From an uncultured Eubacterium sp. (GTDB lineage: Bacteria > Bacillota > Clostridia > Oscillospirales > Acutalibacteraceae), in the NCBI GenBank assembly GCA_910577195.1, contig CAJTLP010000002.1, forward strand, positions 124,001 through 188,000: a stretch of DNA of 64,000 nt, read 5' to 3'. Below the pieces are notes generated by a model, which was given only the letters and a program-made list of their open reading frames with translations, made no database searches and was not told where the DNA came from. The position numbers were made by a program, and so were the translations under genes. Below, one piece after another: positions 48,218 to 55,233 of this stretch; the first letter of the stretch is position 1, and each line of letters starts with the position of its first letter.

Positions 48218-49620
48218 GTGAAAAAACAAAGGCTCAGGAGCTAAAGGAAAAGCTTTTCTACAAAAAGGAAAACGGCGTTGACTTTATGAGCGACGAGGAG
48301 CTTAAAATCTGCGACGACTTTTGCGAGGGATATAAAAAATTCCTTTTTGAAAACAAAACAGAAAGGGAATTTGCAAAATCAGCTCTGGAGCTTGCAAAGG
48401 CAAACGGATTCTCTGAATTTGACAAATTCGGCAGCAAGCTTGAAGCAGGATCAAAGGTTTACTATTTCAACAGAGGTAAGGCAATCATCCTCTGCGTTAA
48501 GGGTTCAAGACCAATCAAGGACGGCGTAAGAATCAGTGCGGCACATATTGATTCACCGAGACTTGACCTTAAACAGTGCCCTGTTTATGAGGACGGCTCA
48601 CTCGGATTTTTCAAAACACATTATTACGGCGGAATCAAAAAATATCAGTGGACAGCTATTCCGCTTTCACTGCACGGCAGAATCTGCAAAAACGACGGAA
48701 CTTATGTTGATGTAAAAGTCGGCGAAGATCCTGCTGACCCTAAATTCTGCATTACCGACATTCTTCCGCATCTCGGCGCGGAACAGATGTCACGCAAGGC
48801 AAATGAGATTGTAAAGGGTGAGGAGCTGAATGTTGTAATCGGCTCACGTCCTTTTAAAGATGATAAGGAAAGTGAAAAAATCAAGCTTAATATCCTCAAC
48901 CTTCTTTATGAGAAGTACGGCATTGTTGAACGTGATTTCCTTTCAGCTGAGCTGGAGCTTGTACCTGCTTTCACTGTGGATGATATCGGCTTTGACAGAA
49001 GTCTGATCGGCGGTTACGGTCACGATGACCGTGTCTGCTCTTACCCTGCAATGCAGGCAATTTTCGATATTGACGGTGTACCTGAATACACAGCAATCAC
49101 TATTCTGACAGATAAAGAAGAAACCGGCTCAGACGGAAACACCGGTCTGAATTCAAGCTATCTCAAATATTTCATTTCAGACCTTGCACGCCTTGAAGGA
49201 TATGAGGGAAGAGATGTTCTTTCCAACTCAAAATGTCTTTCTGCCGATGTTAATGCTGCATTTGACCCAACATGGCCGGGTCCGTTTGAAAAAAACAACG
49301 CATCCTTTATCAATGAGGGCGTTGTTGTGACAAAGTTCACAGGTGCACGCGGTAAGAGCGGCACAAGTGATGCATCCGCAGAATATGTAAGCTTTGTTAA
49401 AAATCTTATGGAATCAAACGGCGTACTGTGGCAGAGCGGTGAGCTCGGTAAGGTTGATGCAGGCGGCGGCGGAACGGTTGCTATGTATATCGCAAATCTT
49501 GATGTTGATGTAATTGATGTGGGCGTTCCTGTGCTTTCCATGCATTCACCATATGAAATTGTCAGCAAAATTGATACCTATATGGCATATAAGGCATTCA
49601 AAGTATTTTTCACAAAATAA
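48214..49620 (+). CDS. M18 family aminopeptidase
   Basis: A 468-residue zinc aminopeptidase (aspartyl/leucyl aminopeptidase I family) acting on peptides in the cytosol. Metal and catalytic landmarks are ISAAHIDSPRLDLK (His/Asp), GGYGHDDRVCSYPA (Asp bridging the metals), LTDKEETGSDGNTG (catalytic Glu-Glu) and VPVLSMHSPYEIVSKID (last His). The KTHYYGGIKKYQWTAIPLSLHG segment is typical of the family. The start overlaps the previous stop (ATGA). The length is normal for the bacterial form. Confidence 0.93.
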   Translation: MSEKTKAQELKEKLFYKKENGVDFMSDEELKICDDFCEGYKKFLFENKTEREFAKSALELAKANGFSEFDKFGSKLEAGSKVYYFNRGKAIILCVKGSRPIKDGVRISAAHIDSPRLDLKQCPVYEDGSLGFFKTHYYGGIKKYQWTAIPLSLHGRICKNDGTYVDVKVGEDPADPKFCITDILPHLGAEQMSRKANEIVKGEELNVVIGSRPFKDDKESEKIKLNILNLLYEKYGIVERDFLSAELELVPAFTVDDIGFDRSLIGGYGHDDRVCSYPAMQAIFDIDGVPEYTAITILTDKEETGSDGNTGLNSSYLKYFISDLARLEGYEGRDVLSNSKCLSADVNAAFDPTWPGPFEKNNASFINEGVVVTKFTGARGKSGTSDASAEYVSFVKNLMESNGVLWQSGELGKVDAGGGGTVAMYIANLDVDVIDVGVPVLSMHSPYEIVSKIDTYMAYKAFKVFFTK

Positions 49621-49652
49621 TATTATTTTTGTAAAATGATAATGGTGATACT

Positions 49653-50462
49653 ATGAAAAAAATTCTTGTAGTGGGCACAGGCGGTACAATTGCCTGTGTC
49701 AAGGACGATAATATACGCCTTGACAATCCATTTAAAATTCTTGATTATATTGAAAAAAAGGACGTAAGCTTTGAATGTGTGTCACCATTTTCTGTTTTAT
49801 CTGAAAATCTCCGCATTGATTTATGGCAAAAGCTGATTGACTATTTAAACACAGTTGATTTTGAAAAGTACACAGGTATTATTATTCTTCACGGCTCGGA
49901 TACCCTTGCATACACAGGTGCACTGCTGGGCAACATTTTTTACAACAGGAGGATTGTGCTTGTGGCTTCCGACAAGCCTGTCGAGGACAAAACCTCAAAT
50001 GCCATTCAGAATTTTGAAAATGCGGTTGACTTTATCTGCGACAGAGTTGAGGGTGTTTATATAAGCTATGATAAGCTTTTCAGAGCAGTAAGAACCGTCA
50101 GTGCAGGCGAAAATGACGAGTTTTTCACAGTCGGCAGGCAGTCTGATTTTATAGAAAATCCTGTACTGCGCAACAAAAACATTCTAATAATCACACCTTA
50201 TGTGGGCATTGATTACAGCAACTATAATCTGGACTCGGTTGACGCCGTGCTGCACGCAATGTATCATTCGGCAACGGCACCTGAAAATGCTGCTGAATTT
50301 GCCGCCAAGTGCAAAAAGGAAAATATACCCTTTTATTTTGTAACCTCAAAATCAAGTGCAGACTATGAAAGCGCAAAAGACTTTGGCAATATCATTTTCA
50401 ACTCAACACTGGAAAATGCATTTGCAAGATTGCTGCTTACAGATAACGGTTTTCAGCTATGA
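49653..50462 (+). CDS. Asparaginase family protein (short)
   Basis: A 269-residue homologue of L-asparaginase, which hydrolyses asparagine to aspartate and ammonia. The active-site motifs are complete: VVGTGGTIAC with the nucleophile Thr12, and LHGSDTLAYTGA with Thr84 and Asp83. The C-terminal domain is about 60 residues shorter than the usual 330, though GNIIFNSTLENAFARLLL resembles a family ending. A signal peptide is absent, so it is cytosolic (AnsA-like). GGTGATACT precedes the ATG. It probably belongs to the peptidase operon; the combination suits peptide or amino-acid use. Confidence 0.85.
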   Translation: MKKILVVGTGGTIACVKDDNIRLDNPFKILDYIEKKDVSFECVSPFSVLSENLRIDLWQKLIDYLNTVDFEKYTGIIILHGSDTLAYTGALLGNIFYNRRIVLVASDKPVEDKTSNAIQNFENAVDFICDRVEGVYISYDKLFRAVRTVSAGENDEFFTVGRQSDFIENPVLRNKNILIITPYVGIDYSNYNLDSVDAVLHAMYHSATAPENAAEFAAKCKKENIPFYFVTSKSSADYESAKDFGNIIFNSTLENAFARLLLTDNGFQL

Positions 50463-50530
50463 GCCAACCTCCCTAACGTTGTAAGAATACTGTAAGTTTT
50501 CTGTTTTTTGAAAAAAACAAAAAATCACAG

Positions 50531-50559
50531 TTGACAAAGACAATAACAAATGATATTAT
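50531..50559 (+). promoter_or_regulatory. Promoter of the T-box trpB transcript
   Basis: TTGACA (50531-50536) and TATTAT (50554-50559) with 17 bases between, just ahead of the leader. Confidence 0.78.
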
Positions 50560-50572
50560 AAAAGAAATTAAA

Positions 50573-50847
50573 TATCCAAACCGATGAGGCGGAGATAAAA
50601 ATAAGACACGCAATTACAGAGAACTCCTAATGCTGCGAATGGAGTATTAAACGGCTTATTAAATGGACCGCTGAGGGTACGGTGAAAGGCTTTTGCCGAG
50701 TATCCCGTAACGTGATGGCCTACGTCAGTGGTCGGAGATATGATAGTATCTTGCAAAGAGTATGGAGTCCCATAAATCAAGGTGGCACCGCGGAATGTAA
50801 TTTCGTCCTTGATAATACGTTTATCGTATTATCAGGGGCTTTTTTAT
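50573..50847 (+). ncRNA. T-box riboswitch specific for tRNA-Trp
   Basis: It has GATGAGGCGGAGA (K-turn region), CAGAGAACTCC (AG bulge), the apical GCTG, a specifier-loop codon TGG at 50664-50666 just before the closing CCGC, the invariant T-box AAGGTGGCACCGCGG (50779-50793) and a terminator. The T-box triplet is followed by C, which pairs with discriminator G of tRNA-Trp. Uncharged tRNA-Trp would stabilise the antiterminator and switch trpB on. Confidence 0.93.
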
Positions 50848-50850
50848 TTT
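50807..50850 (+). terminator. Regulated terminator of the T-box
   Basis: 13-bp stem CCTTGATAATACG / CGTATTATCAGGG followed by GCTTTTTTATTTTT. Its 5' arm lies just after the T-box sequence that forms the competing antiterminator. Confidence 0.9.
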
Positions 50851-50889
50851 TAATCTTTCATTTAAAAGATTTTTACAGGAGGAAATTAT

Positions 50890-50919
50890 ATGCTCTTAAC
50901 AAAACGATGGCGAACTTAA
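50890..50919 (+). CDS. Possible nine-residue leader peptide with a Trp codon
   Basis: A perfect AGGAGG seven bases upstream leads to ATG CTC TTA ACA AAA CGA TGG CGA ACT TAA, giving MLLTKRWRT. It lies between the T-box terminator and trpB. The Trp codon is flanked by two CGA arginine codons. The arrangement recalls the B. subtilis rtpLP-rtpA locus, where a T-box and a Trp-containing leader peptide act in series. A CTTAATT at its stop can pair with AATTAAG about 45 bases downstream. No sequestering of the trpB ribosome site is visible, so regulation is unproven. Confidence 0.45.
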   Translation: MLLTKRWRT

Positions 50920-51018
50920 TTGCATTTATTTATGAAAAACGAATCCGTGTATAAGCTATATAATTAAGAATTTACAGAACATTTAAAAAATTTATAATTA
51001 TTTTTGGAGGAAACTAAA

Positions 51019-52236
51019 ATGAAATATAACAACGTTGATTTTGACACCTATTTTAAAAATTATCCGGACGAGTCAGGCTTTTTCGGAAAGTACGGCGGCT
51101 CATATATTCCGCCTGAGCTTCAGAAAGCTATGGAGGAAATTACAGACGCCTATTATGCAATAAGCAAATCAGGCAAATTTATAAGCGAGCTTCGCCGTAT
51201 CCGCAAGGAATTTCAGGGCAGACCTACACCGATTTCTTACCTTGAAAGACTGTCAGGTCAGTTCGGTAATGTTCAGCTTTATGTAAAGCGTGAGGATCTT
51301 AATCATACAGGAGCACACAAACTGAATCACTGTATGGGCGAGGCTTTGCTTGCTAAATATATGGGCAAGAAAAAGGTTATCGCTGAAACAGGTGCAGGTC
51401 AGCACGGTGTTGCACTTGCTACTGCTGCTGCATATTTCGGACTTGAATGTGACATATATATGGGTGCTGTTGATATAAAAAAGCAGGCTCCTAATGTTGC
51501 AAGAATGAAGATTCTCGGTGCAAATGTTATTGAGGTTACTGATGGTCTGCAAACACTCAAAGAAGCTGTTGACGCAGCATTTACAGCATATTGCAATGAA
51601 TATAAGGATGCGATTTACTGCATCGGTTCAGTTGTCGGTCCTCACCCATTCCCAATGATGGTGCGTGATTTTCAGAGCATTGTGGGAATTGAGGCAAGGG
51701 AGCAGTTCCTTGAAATGACAGGCGAATTGCCTGATGCCGTTGTTGCCTGTGTAGGCGGCGGTTCGAATGCGATGGGAATTTTCTCCGGATTTCTGAATGA
51801 CCCTGTTGATATTTACGGTGTTGAGCCTTTAGGCAGAGGAGAAAAGCTTGGTGACCATGCAGCCAGTCTTACCTATGGCACAGAGGGTATTATGCACGGC
51901 TTCAACAGTATTATGCTTAAGGATGAAAACGGCGAGCCTGCACCTGTATATTCTGTTGCAAGCGGTCTTGACTATCCGTCATCAGGTCCTGAGCACGCAT
52001 TTTTACACGATCTTGGCAGAGTTAAATATGACACTGTAAACGACGATGATACAATAGATGCGTTTTATACCCTTTCAAGACTTGAGGGTATTATTCCTGC
52101 AATTGAAAGCTCTCATGCTGTTGCTTACGGTATGAAACTTGCAAAGGAAATGGATAAAGGCTCTATTCTTATCAATCTCTCGGGCAGAGGCGATAAGGAT
52201 ATGGATTATGTTATTGAAAAATACGGCATAAGATAA
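51019..52236 (+). CDS. trpB: Tryptophan synthase beta chain
   Basis: A 405-residue PLP enzyme making L-tryptophan from indole and serine. It shows FGKYGGSYIPPELQKAM, RPTPISYLERL, the PLP-lysine segment REDLNHTGAHKLNHCMGEA (Lys101), AETGAGQHGVALATAAAYFG, CVGGGSNAMGIFSGFL, EPLGRGE, YSVASGLDYPSSGPEHAFL and the ending SGRGDKDMDYV. It is the TrpB1 form that normally pairs with TrpA, yet no trpA or other trp gene lies nearby. ATG 51019 has GGAGG eight bases upstream. Control is by the upstream Trp T-box. A lone beta chain can salvage indole. Confidence 0.95.
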   Translation: MKYNNVDFDTYFKNYPDESGFFGKYGGSYIPPELQKAMEEITDAYYAISKSGKFISELRRIRKEFQGRPTPISYLERLSGQFGNVQLYVKREDLNHTGAHKLNHCMGEALLAKYMGKKKVIAETGAGQHGVALATAAAYFGLECDIYMGAVDIKKQAPNVARMKILGANVIEVTDGLQTLKEAVDAAFTAYCNEYKDAIYCIGSVVGPHPFPMMVRDFQSIVGIEAREQFLEMTGELPDAVVACVGGGSNAMGIFSGFLNDPVDIYGVEPLGRGEKLGDHAASLTYGTEGIMHGFNSIMLKDENGEPAPVYSVASGLDYPSSGPEHAFLHDLGRVKYDTVNDDDTIDAFYTLSRLEGIIPAIESSHAVAYGMKLAKEMDKGSILINLSGRGDKDMDYVIEKYGIR

Positions 52237-52274
52237 ACTTTTGTTTAGGCTTGTTCGGATTTATCTTGCTTACT

Positions 52275-52341
52275 GTAGGGGAGGGTCTCTGTACCCTCCC
52301 AAAAAATATAAAAAATTGGCAGACATAAAAATCTGCCCCTA
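52275..52341. repeat. GTAGGGG...CCCCTA palindromic element, copy 8
   Basis: Hairpins GGGAGGGT / ACCCTCCC and GGCAGA / TCTGCC between GTAGGGG and CCCCTA, 39 bases after the trpB stop. Confidence 0.68.
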
Positions 52342-52377
52342 TGGAATTCAAATACATTAACGATAAATAAATCACTT

Positions 52378-52402
52378 TACCTCCTGTTTGGGAGGTATTT
52401 TT
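52378..52402 (+). terminator. Small terminator after trpB
   Basis: 7-bp stem TACCTCC / GGAGGTA with loop TGTTTG, followed by TTTTTATT. Confidence 0.7.
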
Positions 52403-52459
52403 ATTACAGGAAAGAAATACAAATGATATAATATAAATATTATAAAGGGGAGTGAAAAT

Positions 52460-53149
52460 ATGAACATTCTTGTTCTTGATGATGAGGCTGAAATTGCTGA
52501 TTTAGTTGAGGTATTCCTGAAAAACGAGGGGTACACCATTTTCAAATTCTACAACTCAAAGGCTGCACTTGAATGCATTGACACTGAGCAGATTGACCTG
52601 GCGCTCCTTGATGTAATGCTGCCTGACACAGACGGCTTTACCATACTGCGGAAGATACGTGAAAAAGGACTGCTTTTCCCTGTAATTATGCTGACAGCAA
52701 GAGTTGAGGATACGGATAAAATCACAGGGCTTACACTTGGTGCAGATGATTACATCACAAAGCCGTTCAATCCCCTTGAAATGGTATCGCGTGTAAAGGC
52801 TCAGCTGAGAAGATACACCTGCTACGGCAACAGCAAAAGAAATGAAAATATATTTGACTATGCAGGACTGATTGTAAACAGGGACACTCACCTTTGCACC
52901 CTTTATGAAAAGCCTGTACAGTTTACACCGATTGAATTCAAAATCATGTGGCTGCTCTGCGAAAATGCAAACAAGGTTGTTTCAACGGAAGAAATCTTCG
53001 AAAAGGTGTGGGGCGAAAAATATCTGGACTACAACAACACGGTTATGGTACATATCAGGCGAATACGCGAAAAGCTGAATGAACCGTCAAGGAATCCGAA
53101 ATTTATCAAAACTGTATGGGGAGTAGGATATAAAATTGAAAAGAAGTAA
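52460..53149 (+). CDS. VanR-like OmpR-family response regulator
   Basis: A 229-residue regulator with a receiver domain (ILVLDDEAEIADLV acidic pair, ALLDVMLPDTDGF phospho-Asp, MLTARVEDTDKITGL, YITKPFNPLEMV Lys) and a winged helix (FTPIEFKIMWLLCENANKVVSTEEIFEKVWGEKYL...VHIRRIREKLN...VWGVGYKIEK). The wording of both ends is closest to VanR-type regulators. AAAGGGGAG precedes the ATG, and a TATAAT lies upstream. The kinase gene overlaps its end by 14 bases. No D-Ala-D-Lac ligase, VanH or VanX gene is present, so this is not a complete resistance cluster. Confidence 0.92.
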   Translation: MNILVLDDEAEIADLVEVFLKNEGYTIFKFYNSKAALECIDTEQIDLALLDVMLPDTDGFTILRKIREKGLLFPVIMLTARVEDTDKITGLTLGADDYITKPFNPLEMVSRVKAQLRRYTCYGNSKRNENIFDYAGLIVNRDTHLCTLYEKPVQFTPIEFKIMWLLCENANKVVSTEEIFEKVWGEKYLDYNNTVMVHIRRIREKLNEPSRNPKFIKTVWGVGYKIEKK

Positions 53150-54233
53150 CAGAAAATTAAAAACAAAAATCCTTTTAAAATATTTTCTCACCCTGATTCT
53201 TTCAGCTGTTTTATGGATATTTTTAACGCTGATTTTAGCCGATCCGATTTTAATTTTTCTTGATAATATTAAGGACAGTATTTTTATTTTCGACGTTTCT
53301 GCCGATTACGATTTTTATGTTTTATTGTACTTTGCCTGCTCGGTCGGCCTGTATTTAATACTCGCTCTGATTATCAGCCTGATTTACCTTTCAAGGACTG
53401 CAGGCTTTCTTGACAAAAGCTATGATGCTTTTTCAGGCATACTGGATGACGATTATATTGCACCTGACCTGCCCGGAATGATTAAACCCATACATACCAA
53501 AACACAGAGCAATATTAAAAATGCCCTCAAATACCGCGAGTACCTTGCACAGGCATCCGAACAGCGTAAAAATGATTTGGTTGTTTATCTTGCCCACGAT
53601 TTAAAAACACCGCTGACATCAATCGTAGGTTATCTTACCCTTTTGAAGGAAGCACCTGAATTACCTGCGGAATACCACGCAAAGTACACGGATATCACCC
53701 TTGAAAAGGCGTACAGACTTGAACAGCTTATCAACGAATTTTTCGATATCACCAGATTCAATCTGCAGTCGATCGCTCTTGAAAACAATCACATTGATTT
53801 AACGATGATGATCAGTCAGATGGCTGAGGAATTTTATCCTGTGCTCAAAGAAAGAGGTTTGAGCTGCAACGTATCCATTCAGAGCCGAATTCATATTGTG
53901 GGCGATGCCGATAAGCTTTCAAGAGTTTTCGACAATCTTATGCGAAATGCAGTCAGCTACAGCTATCCGAATTCACAGATTACAATATCAGCTCATACGC
54001 AAAACGGAAAAGTAATCATCACCTTTAAAAATCGCGGTGACAGAATCCCTGAGCAGAAGCTGAATATGATTTTTGAAAAATTCTTCAGAGCTGACAATGC
54101 ACGCACAAATACAACAGGCGGTGCAGGGCTCGGACTTGCAATTGCAAAGCAGATTGTTGAACTGCACGGCGGTACAATCACCGCACAGAGTGACGATTAT
54201 TACACAACCTTTACTGTCACACTTAATTTGTAA
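53136..54233 (+). CDS. VanS-like sensor histidine kinase
   Basis: A 365-residue kinase with two membrane helices (about 15-38 and 62-85) bounding a short outer loop, then a HAMP-like linker and the kinase core: LVVYLAHDLKTPLTSIVGYL (His154), LINEFFDITRFNL, the N box SRVFDNLMRNAVSYSYP, GDRIPEQKLNMIFEKFFRAD and the G box TGGAGLGLAIAKQIVELHGG. It matches VanS-type kinases in size and motifs. The start is TTG at 53136 with TAGGA upstream, inside the regulator gene. The probable target is the adjacent peptidase gene, whose promoter carries direct repeats. Confidence 0.9.
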   Translation: MKRSNRKLKTKILLKYFLTLILSAVLWIFLTLILADPILIFLDNIKDSIFIFDVSADYDFYVLLYFACSVGLYLILALIISLIYLSRTAGFLDKSYDAFSGILDDDYIAPDLPGMIKPIHTKTQSNIKNALKYREYLAQASEQRKNDLVVYLAHDLKTPLTSIVGYLTLLKEAPELPAEYHAKYTDITLEKAYRLEQLINEFFDITRFNLQSIALENNHIDLTMMISQMAEEFYPVLKERGLSCNVSIQSRIHIVGDADKLSRVFDNLMRNAVSYSYPNSQITISAHTQNGKVIITFKNRGDRIPEQKLNMIFEKFFRADNARTNTTGGAGLGLAIAKQIVELHGGTITAQSDDYYTTFTVTLNL

Positions 54234-54260
54234 GAAAATCTTAAGAATTCCGATAAGAAT
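54231..54260 (+). promoter_or_regulatory. Direct-repeat tract, candidate response-regulator binding site
   Basis: TAAGAAA (54231), TAAGAAT (54242) and TAAGAAT (54254) repeat at 11-12 bp steps. A TATAAT at 54289-54294 follows, without a good -35. Such phased direct repeats next to a poor -35 are typical of OmpR-family activation. Confidence 0.5.
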
Positions 54261-54272
54261 ACTTAAAACAAA

Positions 54273-54317
54273 TAAACCTCCTTTTTGATATAATTTAGCC
54301 AAACAAGAGGAGGTTTA
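54273..54317 (+). promoter_or_regulatory. Hairpin that can mask the ribosome site of the C39 peptidase gene
   Basis: TAAACCTCCT (54273-54282) is a perfect complement of AGGAGGTTTA (54308-54317), which holds the Shine-Dalgarno of the peptidase gene. The 5' arm is only present in transcripts that read through from upstream, not in those from the TATAAT at 54289. Confidence 0.5.
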
Positions 54318-54323
54318 AAAATT

Positions 54324-55166
54324 ATGTATAATAAAAGAAATCAGAAAAGTGACAGACAGGGCAGACTGCTGATACTGTCTGTTATCATTATTTTAATAAT
54401 TGGCGGTGCTGTTTCCTTTTTCGTTGTGCGGTCAAACTCTGCCGATTCACAGAACAATGTAATCTACACAAAGGATAAAAGCATTACCGATTACGATACT
54501 GCAAAAAAGGCAGTAAGTGACTATGCAGAAAAACACAGTCTCAGCATTGACGATTATCCTGACAGCCTTATTAAACTGCTTGGCAGAAACAGTGAAACAA
54601 AGAATTTTGTCCTTTCCTATCCTGAGGAAAAGGATAAAGCGCACAAGGTTGATTTCAGCGAATACAGAAACTGCAAATCCGTACCCCTTCTTATGCAGTG
54701 GGACAAGCGCTGGGGATACAAAATGTATGGCGATGATATGGCAGGCTTAACTGCCTGCGGACCTGTCTGCCTTTCAATGGTATCTGTCTATCTTTTGCAG
54801 GACACCAAATATTCACCTGACTATATGATTGACTGGGCAAAGAAAAATGGCTACTGCGTTAAAGGACACGGCTCACTGTGGACGCTAATCAGCGAGGGCG
54901 GTAAAAAGCTGGGACTTGATGTAACGGAAATTCCTCTTGATGAACAGCGTATCATTAACAATTTAGAGGTCGGCAATCCGATTATCTGTATAATGGGTCC
55001 CGGTGCGTTTACGTCAACAGGTCACTTTATTGTACTTACAGGGTATGAAAACGGAAAAATAAAAATCAATGACCCCAACAGCTATTCAAATTCCGAAAAG
55101 GAATGGGAATACGATGATATATATAATCAGATAAATAATCTGTGGGTGTTAAGACGGCAAGGTTAG
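54324..55166 (+). CDS. Membrane-anchored C39-like cysteine peptidase
   Basis: A 280-residue protein with a basic N-terminus and one helix at about 14-36 (LLILSVIIILIIGGAVSFFVV), then an extracytoplasmic Peptidase_C39_2 domain (about 115-275). The catalytic Cys145 is in TACGPVCLSM, His234 in TGHFIVLTGY and Asp250 in INDPNS, the papain-like triad. PLLMQWDKRWGYKMYGD is the usual domain start. Substrates may be peptides or wall cross-bridges; the family includes peptidases fused to wall-binding modules. It directly follows the VanRS-like pair, pointing to a role in envelope stress response (inference). The stop is TAG. Confidence 0.88.
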   Translation: MYNKRNQKSDRQGRLLILSVIIILIIGGAVSFFVVRSNSADSQNNVIYTKDKSITDYDTAKKAVSDYAEKHSLSIDDYPDSLIKLLGRNSETKNFVLSYPEEKDKAHKVDFSEYRNCKSVPLLMQWDKRWGYKMYGDDMAGLTACGPVCLSMVSVYLLQDTKYSPDYMIDWAKKNGYCVKGHGSLWTLISEGGKKLGLDVTEIPLDEQRIINNLEVGNPIICIMGPGAFTSTGHFIVLTGYENGKIKINDPNSYSNSEKEWEYDDIYNQINNLWVLRRQG

Positions 55167-55194
55167 CTGAGCTTTTCCCTATTTATCAAAAAAT

Positions 55195-55222
55195 ACCTGT
55201 CAATAAAGACAGGTATTTTTTG
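55195..55222 (+). terminator. Terminator of the C39 peptidase gene
   Basis: AAATACCTGTC / GACAGGTATTT stem (55190-55217) with a short AATAAA loop and a T run, between convergent genes. Confidence 0.8.
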
Positions 55223-55233
55223 CTTATTAACTT

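Noticed and set aside
50500..50520. Terminator of the asparaginase gene at the GTTTTTTGAAAAAAAC dyad
   Set aside because: The stem is A-T only and would be too weak; no GC part is present.
50682..50954. 90-codon open frame on the plus strand
   Set aside because: It lies wholly over the T-box, terminator and leader; it has no ribosome site and no protein-like composition.
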